From positions 1,427,154 through 1,491,153 of the forward strand of contig CAJNOP010000029.1 in NCBI GenBank assembly GCA_905250075.1: DNA of 64,000 nucleotides, written 5' to 3'. The notes below the pieces were generated by a model, which worked only from the letters and a program-made list of their open reading frames with translations, ran no database searches and had not been told where the DNA came from. This document shows positions 1-12,400 of this stretch, in pieces; position 1 is the stretch's first letter, and each line of letters starts with the position of its first letter. Position numbers and translations under genes: made by a program. Source of the DNA: Rotaria sp. Silwood1. Its lineage: Eukaryota; Rotifera; Eurotatoria; Philodinida; Philodinidae.

Positions 1-272
1 ATCAGCAAATATGTTCACAGAGTGAATTCGTCTGAAATAAGATGATGGCTGTTGAAATACGTAGAAAATCTTTTTTCTCAATTTTTATTGGACATTTCAT
101 TTCCCAAAAATCTGTTTAACGGAAATACGTTGTTTTCTTTGTTTTTATAATAATTAAATTAATAAATAATTTAGCAAACGAGAGTACAACTATAATATGG
201 ATCAAGGAAAGAATGTTTTCGATAATTTGTCTTCATTTAAAGAAAACACAGTGAAAATCGGGGTTGAACTCC

Positions 273-464
273 AACTTGACTTGACTTGACTTGAATTTTG
301 ACTTGTGACTTGACTCAAAGTAGCTCCGACTTGACTTGACTTGACTTGGAATTTTTAAGAAATGACTTGACTTGACTTGTGACTTGACTTGACTTGACTT
401 GTGACTTGACTTAAAGCGACTCTGACTTGACTTGACTTGACTTGAGTCAAAAAATCGCTGACTT
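273..464. repeat. AAGTC/GACTT low-complexity satellite
   Basis: Imperfect tandem array of the pentamer GACTT, interrupted by short spacers such as GTGACTTGA and by AAAGTAGCTCCG-like segments. It has open frames on both strands because of its 5-bp period, but the resulting Ser/Gln/Val/Lys repeats are an artefact. It ends next to a more GC-rich stretch (AGAGATGGGC on the minus strand). A related AAGTAG-type array lies at the opposite edge of the window. Confidence 0.85.
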
Positions 465-515
465 GCCCATCTCTGCTGGATAGTATGTACACTACCAAGT
501 CGCGTGATGATATTT

Positions 516-830
516 CGATCTGAGGTTTTGCCCATAGATAGGTCTAATTTGTTATTAGAATGCACTAAAAGTTTCAGCACCAAAGAATGCCTGGTTTTCG
601 AGATAGTAAAGTCTAAACAGTTATTTATAGCCTAAGAAAAATTTTAGCATAACCTATTATTTGCAACTACAATATTTCCCAAAAATAAAGCAGTCTTTTG
701 AGGTGGAAATTTCAGGATGAAATAACATCATTCGGTTTGTTGGTATACATCATACCATAGCCTAAATTTCTACTAAAATGCCTATAATGCTGGATAGAAC
801 TCTACGTGATTTTATATTTTCGATAGTTTT
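516..830. repeat. Divergent dispersed repeat, copy 1
   Basis: This stretch is homologous in the same orientation to about 50320-50620. Shared blocks in the same order include CTGAGGT followed by CA.AGATAG.TCTA, then TAGAATGCA versus TAGGATGCA, GAAATTTCAGG versus GAAATTTTCAGG, CATTCG, and AAATGCCTATAA followed by GGATAGAACTCTA versus AGATAAAAGGTCTA. No coding capacity is visible. The borders are approximate. Confidence 0.55.
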
Positions 831-1012
831 TATATTTCATGCAGGTCTATCTTATACACTGAGTTCGAATTCAAAAGCGATGGATCAGTTGAAAATCTTC
901 CTTCATGAGATGTTATTAAGAACATAAATACTAAAAAAATCAATAATTTGCAGAAATTATTCCTAAAAAAAATCGATTCGCATAGGAGATCTTCTAATGC
1001 GTAGAAGTCTTT

Positions 1013-2178
1013 ATGGAAAATATCGTTGATACTTTATTCGCAATTATTTTTGGAACATTCTATATATCAATTGATGTCTATTCATTTATTTTAGTTGTAA
1101 TAGGAGCAGCTTCTGAACGTGGTCGTATATGGCCAACGATTGTCTTTGTTTTTTTATGGGGTACTTTCGTTTATGATTTTGTAGCATATTGGACTTGGGG
1201 ACAAAACGGTTGGGCTAATGTGCTTGGTGCATTAGATCATGCTGGTGGTGTTCCTGTTCATATGACTGCAGGTGCATCAGCTCTTGTTTATAATCTTGTA
1301 CTTGGTAAACGTCAACCGATTACTCGTATTGAACAAGATCGACCACATAATATAAATAATATATTTATTGGTACTGCTTTATCTTGGTTTGGTTGGTTTG
1401 GTTTTAATGGTGGTAGTGGATTAAGAATAAGTAGTCGTGCTGTCTTAGTTTGTGTCGTTACAAATTTAGCAGCTTGTACAGGTGGGTTTACATGGTGTAT
1501 GCTCGATTATTTATTTTTAAAACCAAAATATAAATTTACTTTATTTGGTTTTTGTATGGGTTCAATGGCTGGTCTTGTTTGTATAACACCCGGTTCTGGC
1601 TATGTTAGTATACCAGTTTCACTTATATTTGGCTTTATTGGTAGTATATGTGTTTATTTTGGTCGAAAAATAAAAACATTTTTTAAAATTGATGATGCAT
1701 TTGATATCTTTGCACAACATGCAGTCGGAGGTTTCGTTGGATGTCTGTTAACAGGTATATTTGCTCAAAAATATATTCCAGCAATCGATCAAGTTAATAT
1801 ATCTGGTGGAGGGTTAGATGGTAATTGGATACAAATAGTTTATCAATTAACACTTGCATGTAAGAAAAATGTTAACTTTTTTTTTTCTTTTCTTGATAAA
1901 AACGAAAATTTTTTTTAGCTGTTGGTTTTGTTTGGAGTTTTGTAATGACATTAATTATTTTACTTATTATGAATAAAATTCCTGGTTTAACATTACGTAC
2001 AAGTACAAATGGAGAAATACAAGGAATTGATTATGATCAATTTAATGAATATACACATGATTATATTGAATTTCAAAGAGATCTTTATACAACAATACCA
2101 AAACCAATACCTATGAATAATTTTATAACAGTCGCAACAATAGTTAGACCAAATCATGCTCAAAATGGTCGAAATTAA
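1013..2178 (+). CDS. Ammonium transporter (Mep/Amt family), fungal-type, N-terminus missing
   Basis: Integral membrane ammonium permease. Two exons, 1013-1859 and 1919-2178, joined over a 59-bp GT-AG intron in phase 1, give 368 residues; the join restores ASVGFVWSFVMT. Family signatures are clear: GAASERGRIWP near residue 31, WTWGQNGWANVLGALDHAGG near 60, WFGWFGFNGGSGL near 125, ITPGSGYV near 191, and both pore-lining histidines (H83 in VHMTAG, H236 in FAQHAVGG). The cytosolic tail carries EIQGID and a DYIEFQRDL block as in fungal Mep proteins. About 100 residues (the first two membrane helices) expected upstream are not found: an in-frame TAA lies just before the chosen Met, and no matching exon was seen at 1-1000. 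The true 5' exon may lie outside the window, or the gene may be truncated. AATAAA follows the stop at 2191. Confidence 0.88.
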
Positions 2179-5100
2179 ATTTCGATCAATAATAAAATGA
2201 ATACTGCGTTTTTTTTTGACTAAAAACGAATGATGTAAAGAGAGACTATTTATTTTTCAAAATCTATAAAAACTAATATTGTAAAAATACGTTTTGTTTT
2301 TATTTAATTTTGTGTTTATAATAGTCCAAAACCTTGTTCTTGATTATCACCGTTGTGAAATAAAGAACATTAATAAATTGTCGTCACTGTCATTAAGATG
2401 GATATGTGTAAATGTAAAACAGACTTTAAATAAAAGACAATGAATAATGATTTCATATATCTATATTGAAAAATATTTACTGAAAAATCTAATTAATATA
2501 AAGAATTAATTATACTATTCATCATTTGTAATAGACCATGAATAAATAAAAGGCGGGGACGTACAAAAGAACACATTTTGATCCATTTTGATGTTCAAGG
2601 TACTATCTAATTGAGTCGTCTATACAAGGTTGGCCATAAATAGTTCTAAGAGGAACATTGAAATATCTTCGCTTCGATTCGCTCAAATGAATTGATCTTT
2701 TGCTTAGTGGTAGATGCTTATTTTCAGTTTTTTTTATACAGGTAACTTAAAATACTATTGTCAAGTTATATTCTTGGTCTCACTAAACAAAATGTAGTAG
2801 TTAATTTCAAAACTTAGATTCTTGTTGCATAACTAAAACGCATCACTGAAATCATCTAAAACAACAATGCCCTTGAAAAATAACAGTGTTATAATTGTTG
2901 ACTTTTATATTAGCAAATTCTGTGAATTTACTTTATTTGTATCACTATAGTATCATTCATCAAGTTTGTTTTGATTTCTTATTATTAATTCCTTAAAATT
3001 ATCTATCAAACGCTTCGTATGTATTTTTCTTATTTGATAACAAGTTAAATTACTTTCATGATACTAACAATAATACGTATTCATAGTATTTACTTATCTT
3101 ATCTCTATGAAAAAGAAATAGCTCACTAGGTTGAATTGACACAGAAGTATTTTTTTTTTTTGATGAAGTGCTATTTGTAGCCCATCTTATAGGATGAAAG
3201 GTCATCAGTTTTTAATCATTTTCATGTTAAAATCAAGGTATTTTGATTCGAATACAGTTTTAAACACAGTCTATCTTCATGATGCACCAAATGAGAAGTT
3301 AGTTACTGATATTAACTAGTAATATAAGCATTTATTCGACATAGAATAAATAAAGATGAAGAATTATTCTTATAAACTTTTACTCAGACAACATTTTCAT
3401 AATAGAACCATTCATTAAAAATAATATTTTGAATCTACGAGGCCGTATGAAACTCTTTCATCGTTTACTTTTAAGTGTGCACTTCGTATAGCATTCAATT
3501 ATTGTATTAATCAAATTTCCTTTTGTGTAATTAATTTCGGATTCGATAGATCTTTTCCAGAGCTACAAAACACGCTATCTCTCACGATCTAAAAAAATGG
3601 TATGCATTCGAGTCATATATATGATGACCTTGAAGCAGAATAATATTTATTTCACTTGAAACAAATATCATATTTAGAATCTGCACAAAACAAGGTATAT
3701 GATCTACGTATGTTTCAAACTTTCACTTATAAGTCACATCAAGGACATGTAGGAAAATGAACTTAATGAAAAAATCATTGAAACAGTAAGAAACAAGTTC
3801 TAACATTGTAAAATAATATTTGAAGATCAAAAGACAGATGACTCAACAATAAAATAATTGTTTTGTTTCAATTCATTTGTTTACACATTCCTGCCATGGT
3901 CAGAGAGTAAAAATTTGATCAGAGAAATTTTCAAGCATATAATCATAAAATATCAATCAAGAAAGTAAAATATTTGACATCAAGAATAGTGAATTAAGAT
4001 TTTTGTCATGTGGCTCACTTTTTAAGATCGTAAAACGTAGGGTGTTTAGTAGTATTTAAAAATCTCTTTCGATTACGATGTGAACTAACGTCAGTGAGAA
4101 GGAAGTTTCATTAACACAATAATTGAACGACAAATATAATAGATACTCCAAATGCAAGTAATACAAGATCTTTATAAGATCTAGTAGATTCAAAATAGTA
4201 ATTTAAATGAATAATTCTAACAGTTGAAGCATAAGAAATGACCTAATTTTCCATTGCAATTTTTAATCACTTAATACGTTGTAGTAAAAGAACAACATAT
4301 ATTATAAAATGTAACGTGAATAGTTCTGCAACTTGCAAAGGACAATTTATTTTATAGTTACACTTTTGCTTTCAAAATGAACAAAATACTAAGTGATCAA
4401 ATTTCGATGTGTTGAAGTTGATAGGTTCTTTGCTTTTGTAATTGCTATGAGAATTCAGTCGAGTTTGGAATGTGCGAAATAATTCAATAAAAAAAAGAGA
4501 TTTGATGACAGGAATAAAGCTTCATTAACCATGTGAAATAATTCATTTGGAAAAGAGTTGACAAAGGAGACCCACAAGAAGCACAACAATAAAAAAAATT
4601 CTTCTCTTTTTCTATTTTATTAATGAAAAAGCAACGATTTTTTTGTGTGCATTTCAGTTTTCTGAATACTTTGGTATTTTGATTGTATGATTTATACAGT
4701 AATAGATATTTAACGTTGTATTTAAGTTTTAGTATGATTAGATAAATACTTGATTTAGAATTGTTTATTGCATTATTATGAAAATATGTATGTAATTTTA
4801 GTTTTTGAATTTAATCGATTCAATGACATTCACTAAATTTTTCTATAAGAACCATTATGTGTCATATATCATTAATTCCTGTATTTAGAGAAATAAATTA
4901 AGTTTTAATTTCATAAGTACTTATTATCACTTAGTATGCTCTTATATCGTAAAGATAAGACGTATATGTGATATAATGTACCTTTAATTTTAAAAGTCTC
5001 CTTCACACCATCTCTATTCGTCATGCGTACGATTGAATCGTTTCGAAAAATATAAAATATTGATATGGAACTTCAGGTTTTTATACATAATTATTTATGT

Positions 5101-6449
5101 AAGAATTCTGAGTAGAAATCATTTTTTTGTTCATTTATGGTTTGAACAAATTCTATTTACTATTTGTTGAAAATTCATGAATCATTCAATGTCACTATGT
5201 ACCTACACTATCAGAAAGCAATCATAACAAAATTTTATACAATATAATTGCAAAAAAAAACAAAGTATGCATTCTTTAAATTAGATTCAATCAATCAGTC
5301 AGTCTTCTCATTATCCGGAAAAAATTATAAAAAAAATTGATATGCACTGTCGAAAAACGGAAAACAAGACTTATTTACATTAACTGTTTACGATGATTCC
5401 GTTAGAGATGTGGAGCGTAAACTTTTTTCGTACTCTGACTAGCGAGAGAAGTCATTTAATGTATAATCGTTTTTTTCACTAAATCAAGTAGATGTGTGTA
5501 TAGTTATTGGTGTGAGACTCACCTGGCCACGCGCATTGTAAGTGCAAGTGATATTTATGTCTTTCAAACACATTCATTTGAAAAAGCGAGAAAATAAAGA
5601 CATTTTTGTCCCAAAATCAGAAAGAAAAAATCGTAAGAATTATGTTTCCGGTGGCTTCATTAATTATTCTAAAACAGAAGAAATAATGTTTTATAATCAA
5701 CTAGACATGCTCTACAATTTAGATGGATCAAAAAAGTTTTTGACGTAAACTTTTTCTTTTCACTAGGAAAAACTAGTTTTCCAGAAAACAGTTCTCCCAT
5801 TGATAATCAAAATTGGCATGCTCTATCGTTTATTATTCACTAGATTCGGTAAAAAAAAACGACTAGATAGTTTCCTTCACAAGAGAAACCAAAAAACCAT
5901 TCCTAATTCTTTTTTTACAATTGTAGAACAAACAAACTTTTTCATTTCTACTAGTAATGTGTTGTTGGTTTTACAGTATTCATAGAATGAGGAAAAACTC
6001 TTTGTACAATGTTCGATTTGGAGAATTTCTAATTTCAACTAAATATCGGTTAACTATTAGCGTCATCTTGAATGCATTCATCATGGGTTTATTCCTCAGC
6101 GTATCAGTAAATGCTTCTTTTGTAGAATTATTTTCATAGGTTACAGTCAGCCAATAAATGAGTTCTGTATCGTAACATCAACAGATATACTCATAATAAA
6201 CTATTGTTGTACAGGGTGTGAAGAAGGATGGATAAAAAAAAACGAACAGTCAATACATACATGTTTTAATTTGATGTTTGCATTTCATAAGCATGCATAA
6301 CCTTGAATTTTTTTTTTGCTTTCTGTTCTTGAGAGGCAATAAAAATAAACGTGCTCTATAAATCGTCATACTTCTATGTTGTTGATGTGTATTATTGTGA
6401 TTGTTTAGGATTACTAATTTATAGATTCTCTTTGTAATTATATTTAGCC
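2179..6449. other. Intergenic stretch without a recognisable gene
   Basis: About 4.3 kb of AT-rich DNA between the ammonium transporter and EFR3. Small open frames around 5542-6139 have no recognisable product and are read as chance. A GTAAGT-like donor near 5537 (after GCGCATT), followed by the acceptor TATTTAG directly before the EFR3 start, could mark a 5' untranslated exon of EFR3; this is a guess. Confidence 0.5.
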
Positions 6450-9400
6450 ATGTCGGAATATTGTAATAATTGTTTTTGTTGTGGCTGTTACTTAGTACCA
6501 CGATATAAACGACTAGTTAATAATGTTTTTCCAGCAAATCCTCAAGTAAAAAAATATATAATTAATTAAAGATAAATAGAATATTTTATAATGAATTTAT
6601 ATTTATTTAGCATGGTCTTGATAAGAATAATCTTGAACGATTACGTTTTTATGCTGTTCTTAAACCAGAAAAACTTGATAAATCATTTCGTTATATGTCA
6701 GAAAAAGTCGCACGTTATTTACGTCATCGAAATAGACCGTAAGTTTTTCTATTGAATTCAAATTCAAAAAACATAATTTAATTGTTTTTTCTTACGATTT
6801 TAGGTATGTCATTCTTGGTATTAAAGCTATGAATGATACAATGAAATCATGTTATCAACAATTGAATACATTTGTTGATCATTATCTTGATGCACTTCGT
6901 CTTGTACTTGAAGAAAATGATTTAGAACTAACTGAACATGCTGTTTCTTCGGTATGATTTAGTTTTTTGTTTAATTAATGAGAGAAGAAAATTAATTTGA
7001 TATTTTTTTTTTGACTTTTCAGTTCGAATCATTTTGTGAAATTCGTGAAGAAGCACCAAATTATCAACGAAATTATGAATTTTTTGTTGATCGTTTTACT
7101 GAACTTTGTCATAATAATAGTGATACTAATAGGACCAAGTAAGAATAACATTTAAATATTTATCAGAAAGAAAATTCTCTATATATTTATAAAGAGTTTA
7201 ATTTTGATATATTACAAATGTCTGATTAAGTAATCATTTATATTCTTCGCATCTAAAATTAGTACTATCACTTAATTAGAAAATTGAAATGTTGAAAGAT
7301 GCTCATCAGATTATCAACAATATCATTGAATAAGTAATGATAGCATCTTATCTGATAGTTGATTACGAGACTATTGATTGACTGCTCACAAACAAAAATA
7401 TGTTTTTTTTTGTTCTCTCTAGGTTTCGATGTCTTGGTCTTCGTGGTCATCACGCTCTTATTCGAAAAACTGCCAATGATGAATTACAAAATGATGTTTG
7501 GAAACATATGGATAAAATAGTTCCATCAATTGTATTTAATATGGAAGTACGAGATCAAGATCGACAATTCAATCCGTATGAATTATTCATTTTTCTAAGT
7601 ATCCTTTTTTTTTGAAATACAATCGAACGTTATAGAGAAAAAACTTTGTACCCTTATTACACAGCCGTGACCAACATTTTTGATATACTATGAAAGACTA
7701 TATCTCAATAATATCTTATTGTAATAAATGAATTATTTTCTTATTGTATTTCTAGAGAATTAAGTAAAAGAATGATGTCTCAAAATAGATAGAATAAAAC
7801 AATTTCCCTAGGGTTAGCAACAGTATTTACATCGTGTTTGCCATTTTGATCCCTTGGGGATTACATTAACAACTTTTTCTTATTGTTTTTTTTTCTTTTT
7901 CTTTTCAAGTACAACATCATCACAAGATAATCTTGGCATAACAACAGCACCAGAACAAATTGAATTAATTGAACGTGGATCAACTATAAACAATGATAAT
8001 CCAGCTCTACTAGCCGAAAGTGTTTTACGAGATTTATTTTGTCGTGCACATTTAAATAATATAACTGCATGCGTACAACCAATTCTTATGTAAGACAAAA
8101 ATAAAAACAACAAAAAGAATATTTTTTTTTTTTGTTTTTTTATTTGTAGACATTTAGATAATCATGCGAAATGGATTCCCGTTGATTTTCCAAAATATAT
8201 ATTTTCTGAAATAATGAATTCAATAAAAGTAGATTTGTTAATTAATATTATAAATTATTTAATTAAATCTTGTTTTTTGTGTGTTCATTTAGCATCATAA
8301 TAGTTATTTAATTATTGAATTACTTCTTGGTCATCTTGAAAAACATTTTCATCAACAAGATACAACGAATATAAAAACATCAATTATGAATGTTATTCAA
8401 GATTGTATGGTTTTTGCTGCTGCAAATACAGGAGCTGGTATTATATGATAAGAAGAAATATTTATTTATCTAACAAAAAAAAATTTTTATTTATTTATTA
8501 GGATCAACTATGTTTACAGGCATATCACGTCTTTTAAAATTTTTAAGAAAATCATTTCAAATTCAATATTCATCAAATGATAATTCATTAACAAATAATC
8601 AATATGAACATGAATTTCAAACAGCAGTTATTAATGGAATAGGTACGAGTATTTTTATAAATGAAATAATTTCTTATTTCTTTTTGTTGTATTAAATAGG
8701 AGATTTTGCTGAAAAATTACCAGATTTTCAAATGATGGAAATAATGCAATTTATAATAACATCATTGGCAACACTTAATCAAGGTTATGAAGAAACAACA
8801 AATGATTCAAAGTTTGTTATTTTAATTTTTTCTTTTATATTTGAAAAATTGAATTATTGATTTGTTTCGTTTTTTTTAGAGATGCTACTTTAAAACTTCA
8901 ATTACTTCTTCTTAAAACTGTAAAAAAAGTATGTTTACTTAGAAATACCTCTTTTTATTTCAGTTATATATTTTGTTTTCTTTGTAATAGTTTAAAGCAA
9001 ATATGAGGTTACTTAAAGAAAATAATTTCTTTTTAAGGGTTTATTCCCTTGAATTTATTAATATCGTTTTTTTGCTCATTGCTCATATTTGATTGAGATT
9101 TTAATTTATGTGAAAGAAATATAAAAAAATTTATTAACGTAATATTTATTTAGGTTGCTGCTACTTATCAAACAGTTCATCGTCGTGAAACATCAACTCA
9201 AACAACATTTCCTCATCAACTTTTTGATCCATTACTTAAAATGTTGAGTGCACCAGAACCAGAAGTTCGTTTAATTGTTTTAGAAATTCTTCAATCATTA
9301 GTCGATCGACGACAATATTCAGATAAATTACGAAAAATAAAGTAATTATTATTTGAGAGAGAAAATCTATTTCGTAGAAATAATTCTTTAACGGTTTTAA

Positions 9401-12400
9401 ATTGAAAGATGAATTATTCGTAATAAAAAATAGAAAAATGAACTATGTTACTCGACGAGTAAATCAAAGAGAAAAAGAAAGATTTCAATAGAATCATTAT
9501 GAAAATTTTGCTTTTTTTTCTCTTTTACATACAAACTATAGCTCAAATGAACAATTGAAAGCTGTGGATTTTCGTTTTTGCGGACTTAGACACAAAAAAA
9601 ATCAACGCATAGTTATCATTTACTGTTGATTTTCCTATGACTTGATACTTATCAAATTCAAAGTTTTCACTTAGTTTGAAAGAGAGCATTAGGTTAACAC
9701 ACAAAAAAACAAACAGGAACTTGAACAGTTAATAGATAAGCAATATTCCTCATTGAAAGTCGTCAGCTATGTGAAATAGTTTTTAATTGTTCATACATAA
9801 TGCGTTGATGAACAACACTCCGCTAAAGATACACCTTTTATCGTTCTAAAATAAATGTTCATTCTTTAGAAACAAGATTATTGTATATAACATCGTAGAA
9901 ATTGAAGATTAGCACTCAATTATATTACGTTAGCTTAATGTAATTACAATGATGAATATCTTGTAGTGTAACATGATATTCAGTAATGAGTACCATAAAT
10001 TTAACATCATCTCGATAGTTAATCTTAATAAGAGTTCGAAACGAACAAAAGACTCATTCGGAATGTTTATATTCAATTGTGGAACAGTCCTATACGTGTG
10101 ATAAAGATTGATCCACGCTACAAAGTAATTATTAGACAATTTAATGGATAGTTGACAACTATCAACCATCGATACAATAACTGAAAGTATTATATATCTC
10201 AAAAGGTCAAAACATTTACATTAACCTTGGAAACTATATATTAAATAAATTAGCTATTCCCTGCATTAATTACAATAACAAATCTTAAATATTTGTGTAT
10301 TAATTTATTCAATCGATGAGTCTCACTATTTAGGTCACTTTTTATGAATGTTGCTTCTATTAGTGAGGTTTATAACATAATCTACTAAAACTACAATTTT
10401 TAGTGCCCGTTTGACGATATTTTTTTTTCGACCTATTCCCAGTCTCACTTAGAAATATAACAGTGTGCCAGTCTAAATATATATGTATAGACTAAGAGAA
10501 AGGAATGATAAAACTATGTAGTCATATATATGATAAAATTCAGTTACTTTCTTGAAATAGACTTCTCCCGATTGGAAAAATCGCAAGAAATCTATAATCA
10601 ACGTCAAGTCTCAGTCATCAAGATTGAAACTAAAAATGATTCTGGACATTTCTACGTATGAGAATAAACGAAGTAGTGGAAATATATGTCTATTATTAAT
10701 TACCTTTAATCTATTTGCGAGAATGATTAAGTCTGAAAATATTTCAAAATTTTGTTCGATAAATAACTAAAAAAAAAAAAATCTCATTCTCTATGAAGTT
10801 TTGATTTATATTTCATGTAGTTTATTGCTTTAATGATGCTTCTCTTCTATTTAATTAATCATTTAGAATATATTAAATAATTTATTATTTTATTTAGACT
10901 ACCAAAAGATATTTCTCAATTAGAATTACCAACAGAAACAAAAGCAAATCGTCTCTTTGATATTGCATTTATGAAAAAAGTATATTTTTATTTATTATAT
11001 AATATATCCATTAATTATTTATAATTTTCTATTTAGTTTGGTCGTCAATTTCTTTCACAACTTTATCAATGTATATTAATGGACAATAATACAAAAGATA
11101 TATTTCATGCTACATATTGTCTTATGAATCTTGTTACACTTGAAGCAGGAGATAAAGATGTTCTTGTTGATGTTATACATTTTTGTTTTGAAATTCAAGT
11201 AAATTAAAAATATTTAGAAAATAATCAATAAATTATTAATCTTTTGTTTTTGTTTTTTGTTATTTAGTCAAACATAACAAAAATATCAGATTCCTATGGA
11301 GATTTACATCAATCATCTCAAAAAAAGTCATCAAGAGTTAATCATCATAGTATACATGCATTAATAGCAGCGTATTTTAATTTAATGTCAAAATTAAATG
11401 GAATTCGTGCTTTCTCTCATCATGTAGATGAAGTAAGAACAACAAAAAAAAACATATTCATAGATTAAAAAATCTTATTAGAATGTTAGTCGACATATAG
11501 AATTTCTCATACTGTGTATTTTATTAAGAAATCATACGAATTTCATTAACATATATAAGTTTTGAAATGTTTTTTTTGTTTCATCTTTATACTGAGAAAA
11601 TGCTTTTCTTAAAATATGAGCATGTAATCATAGTTCATGTTAATCTAAAAATAATCAAGAATGTTACGTAAGACATCAACACTTTTCGGAATACACTACT
11701 CTTATTATTAAAATAAGAATTTTTATAGCGCCATTTTACTTACGAGGGAATATACCCAACTATCGAACTTCATATGATGACTAAAAGTAGATCTCGAAGA
11801 AACTAAGATGAGCTTAAAAAGATGCAGACCCATCGCCTGCTGATAAAGATTTGTTGACGTTTAAATGAATTTTTGACTGAGAGTATGACATTACAGAAAA
11901 ATGTAAAACACAGTTTTGACCTGAAATTTAGCCTACAAGAACTTTTCATAGCCAATAGATTGTTCTGAATATTGCAATGAAAACGAACATTTTTTTCTTG
12001 AAATGTTCGATTTCGAATGAAACTCGATTATTGTGTCTTCCTATAGTATAAACAGTTGTTTTTTTTTCAGAAATTCAACATCTCGGGTTAGACATGTTCG
12101 CATTCATTCAAGCTTTCAGAATAATCTAATGGCTATCAAACGTGATTGTGAACTGAATTTCAGATAGAAAATCTTTGTTTTAGATTTGCCAATAATGTCT
12201 TATTCTCAATAAAAGTTTCATTAAAACGTCCAAAACCCTTCATCAATAAGCCATCGGTTCAAATGTTGTTGAGTTTGTCTTAATCTCACAGAGACCCACG
12301 TATAGTTATATCATGAAATTCGACAGTTGGGTATGTTCTTTTGTTAGAACTAGTCAACTTCAAAGATTTCTGGACTTGGTTGATCGAAATTTTTTGAAAC

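Noticed and set aside
233-583. 116-codon minus-strand frame of Ser/Gln/Val/Lys repeats
   Set aside because: It is the AAGTC satellite read in frame; a 5-bp period leaves all frames open, and there is no unique protein sequence.
5542-6139. Three small plus-strand frames before EFR3
   Set aside because: Low complexity and AT-driven composition, no start or splice context, no recognisable product.
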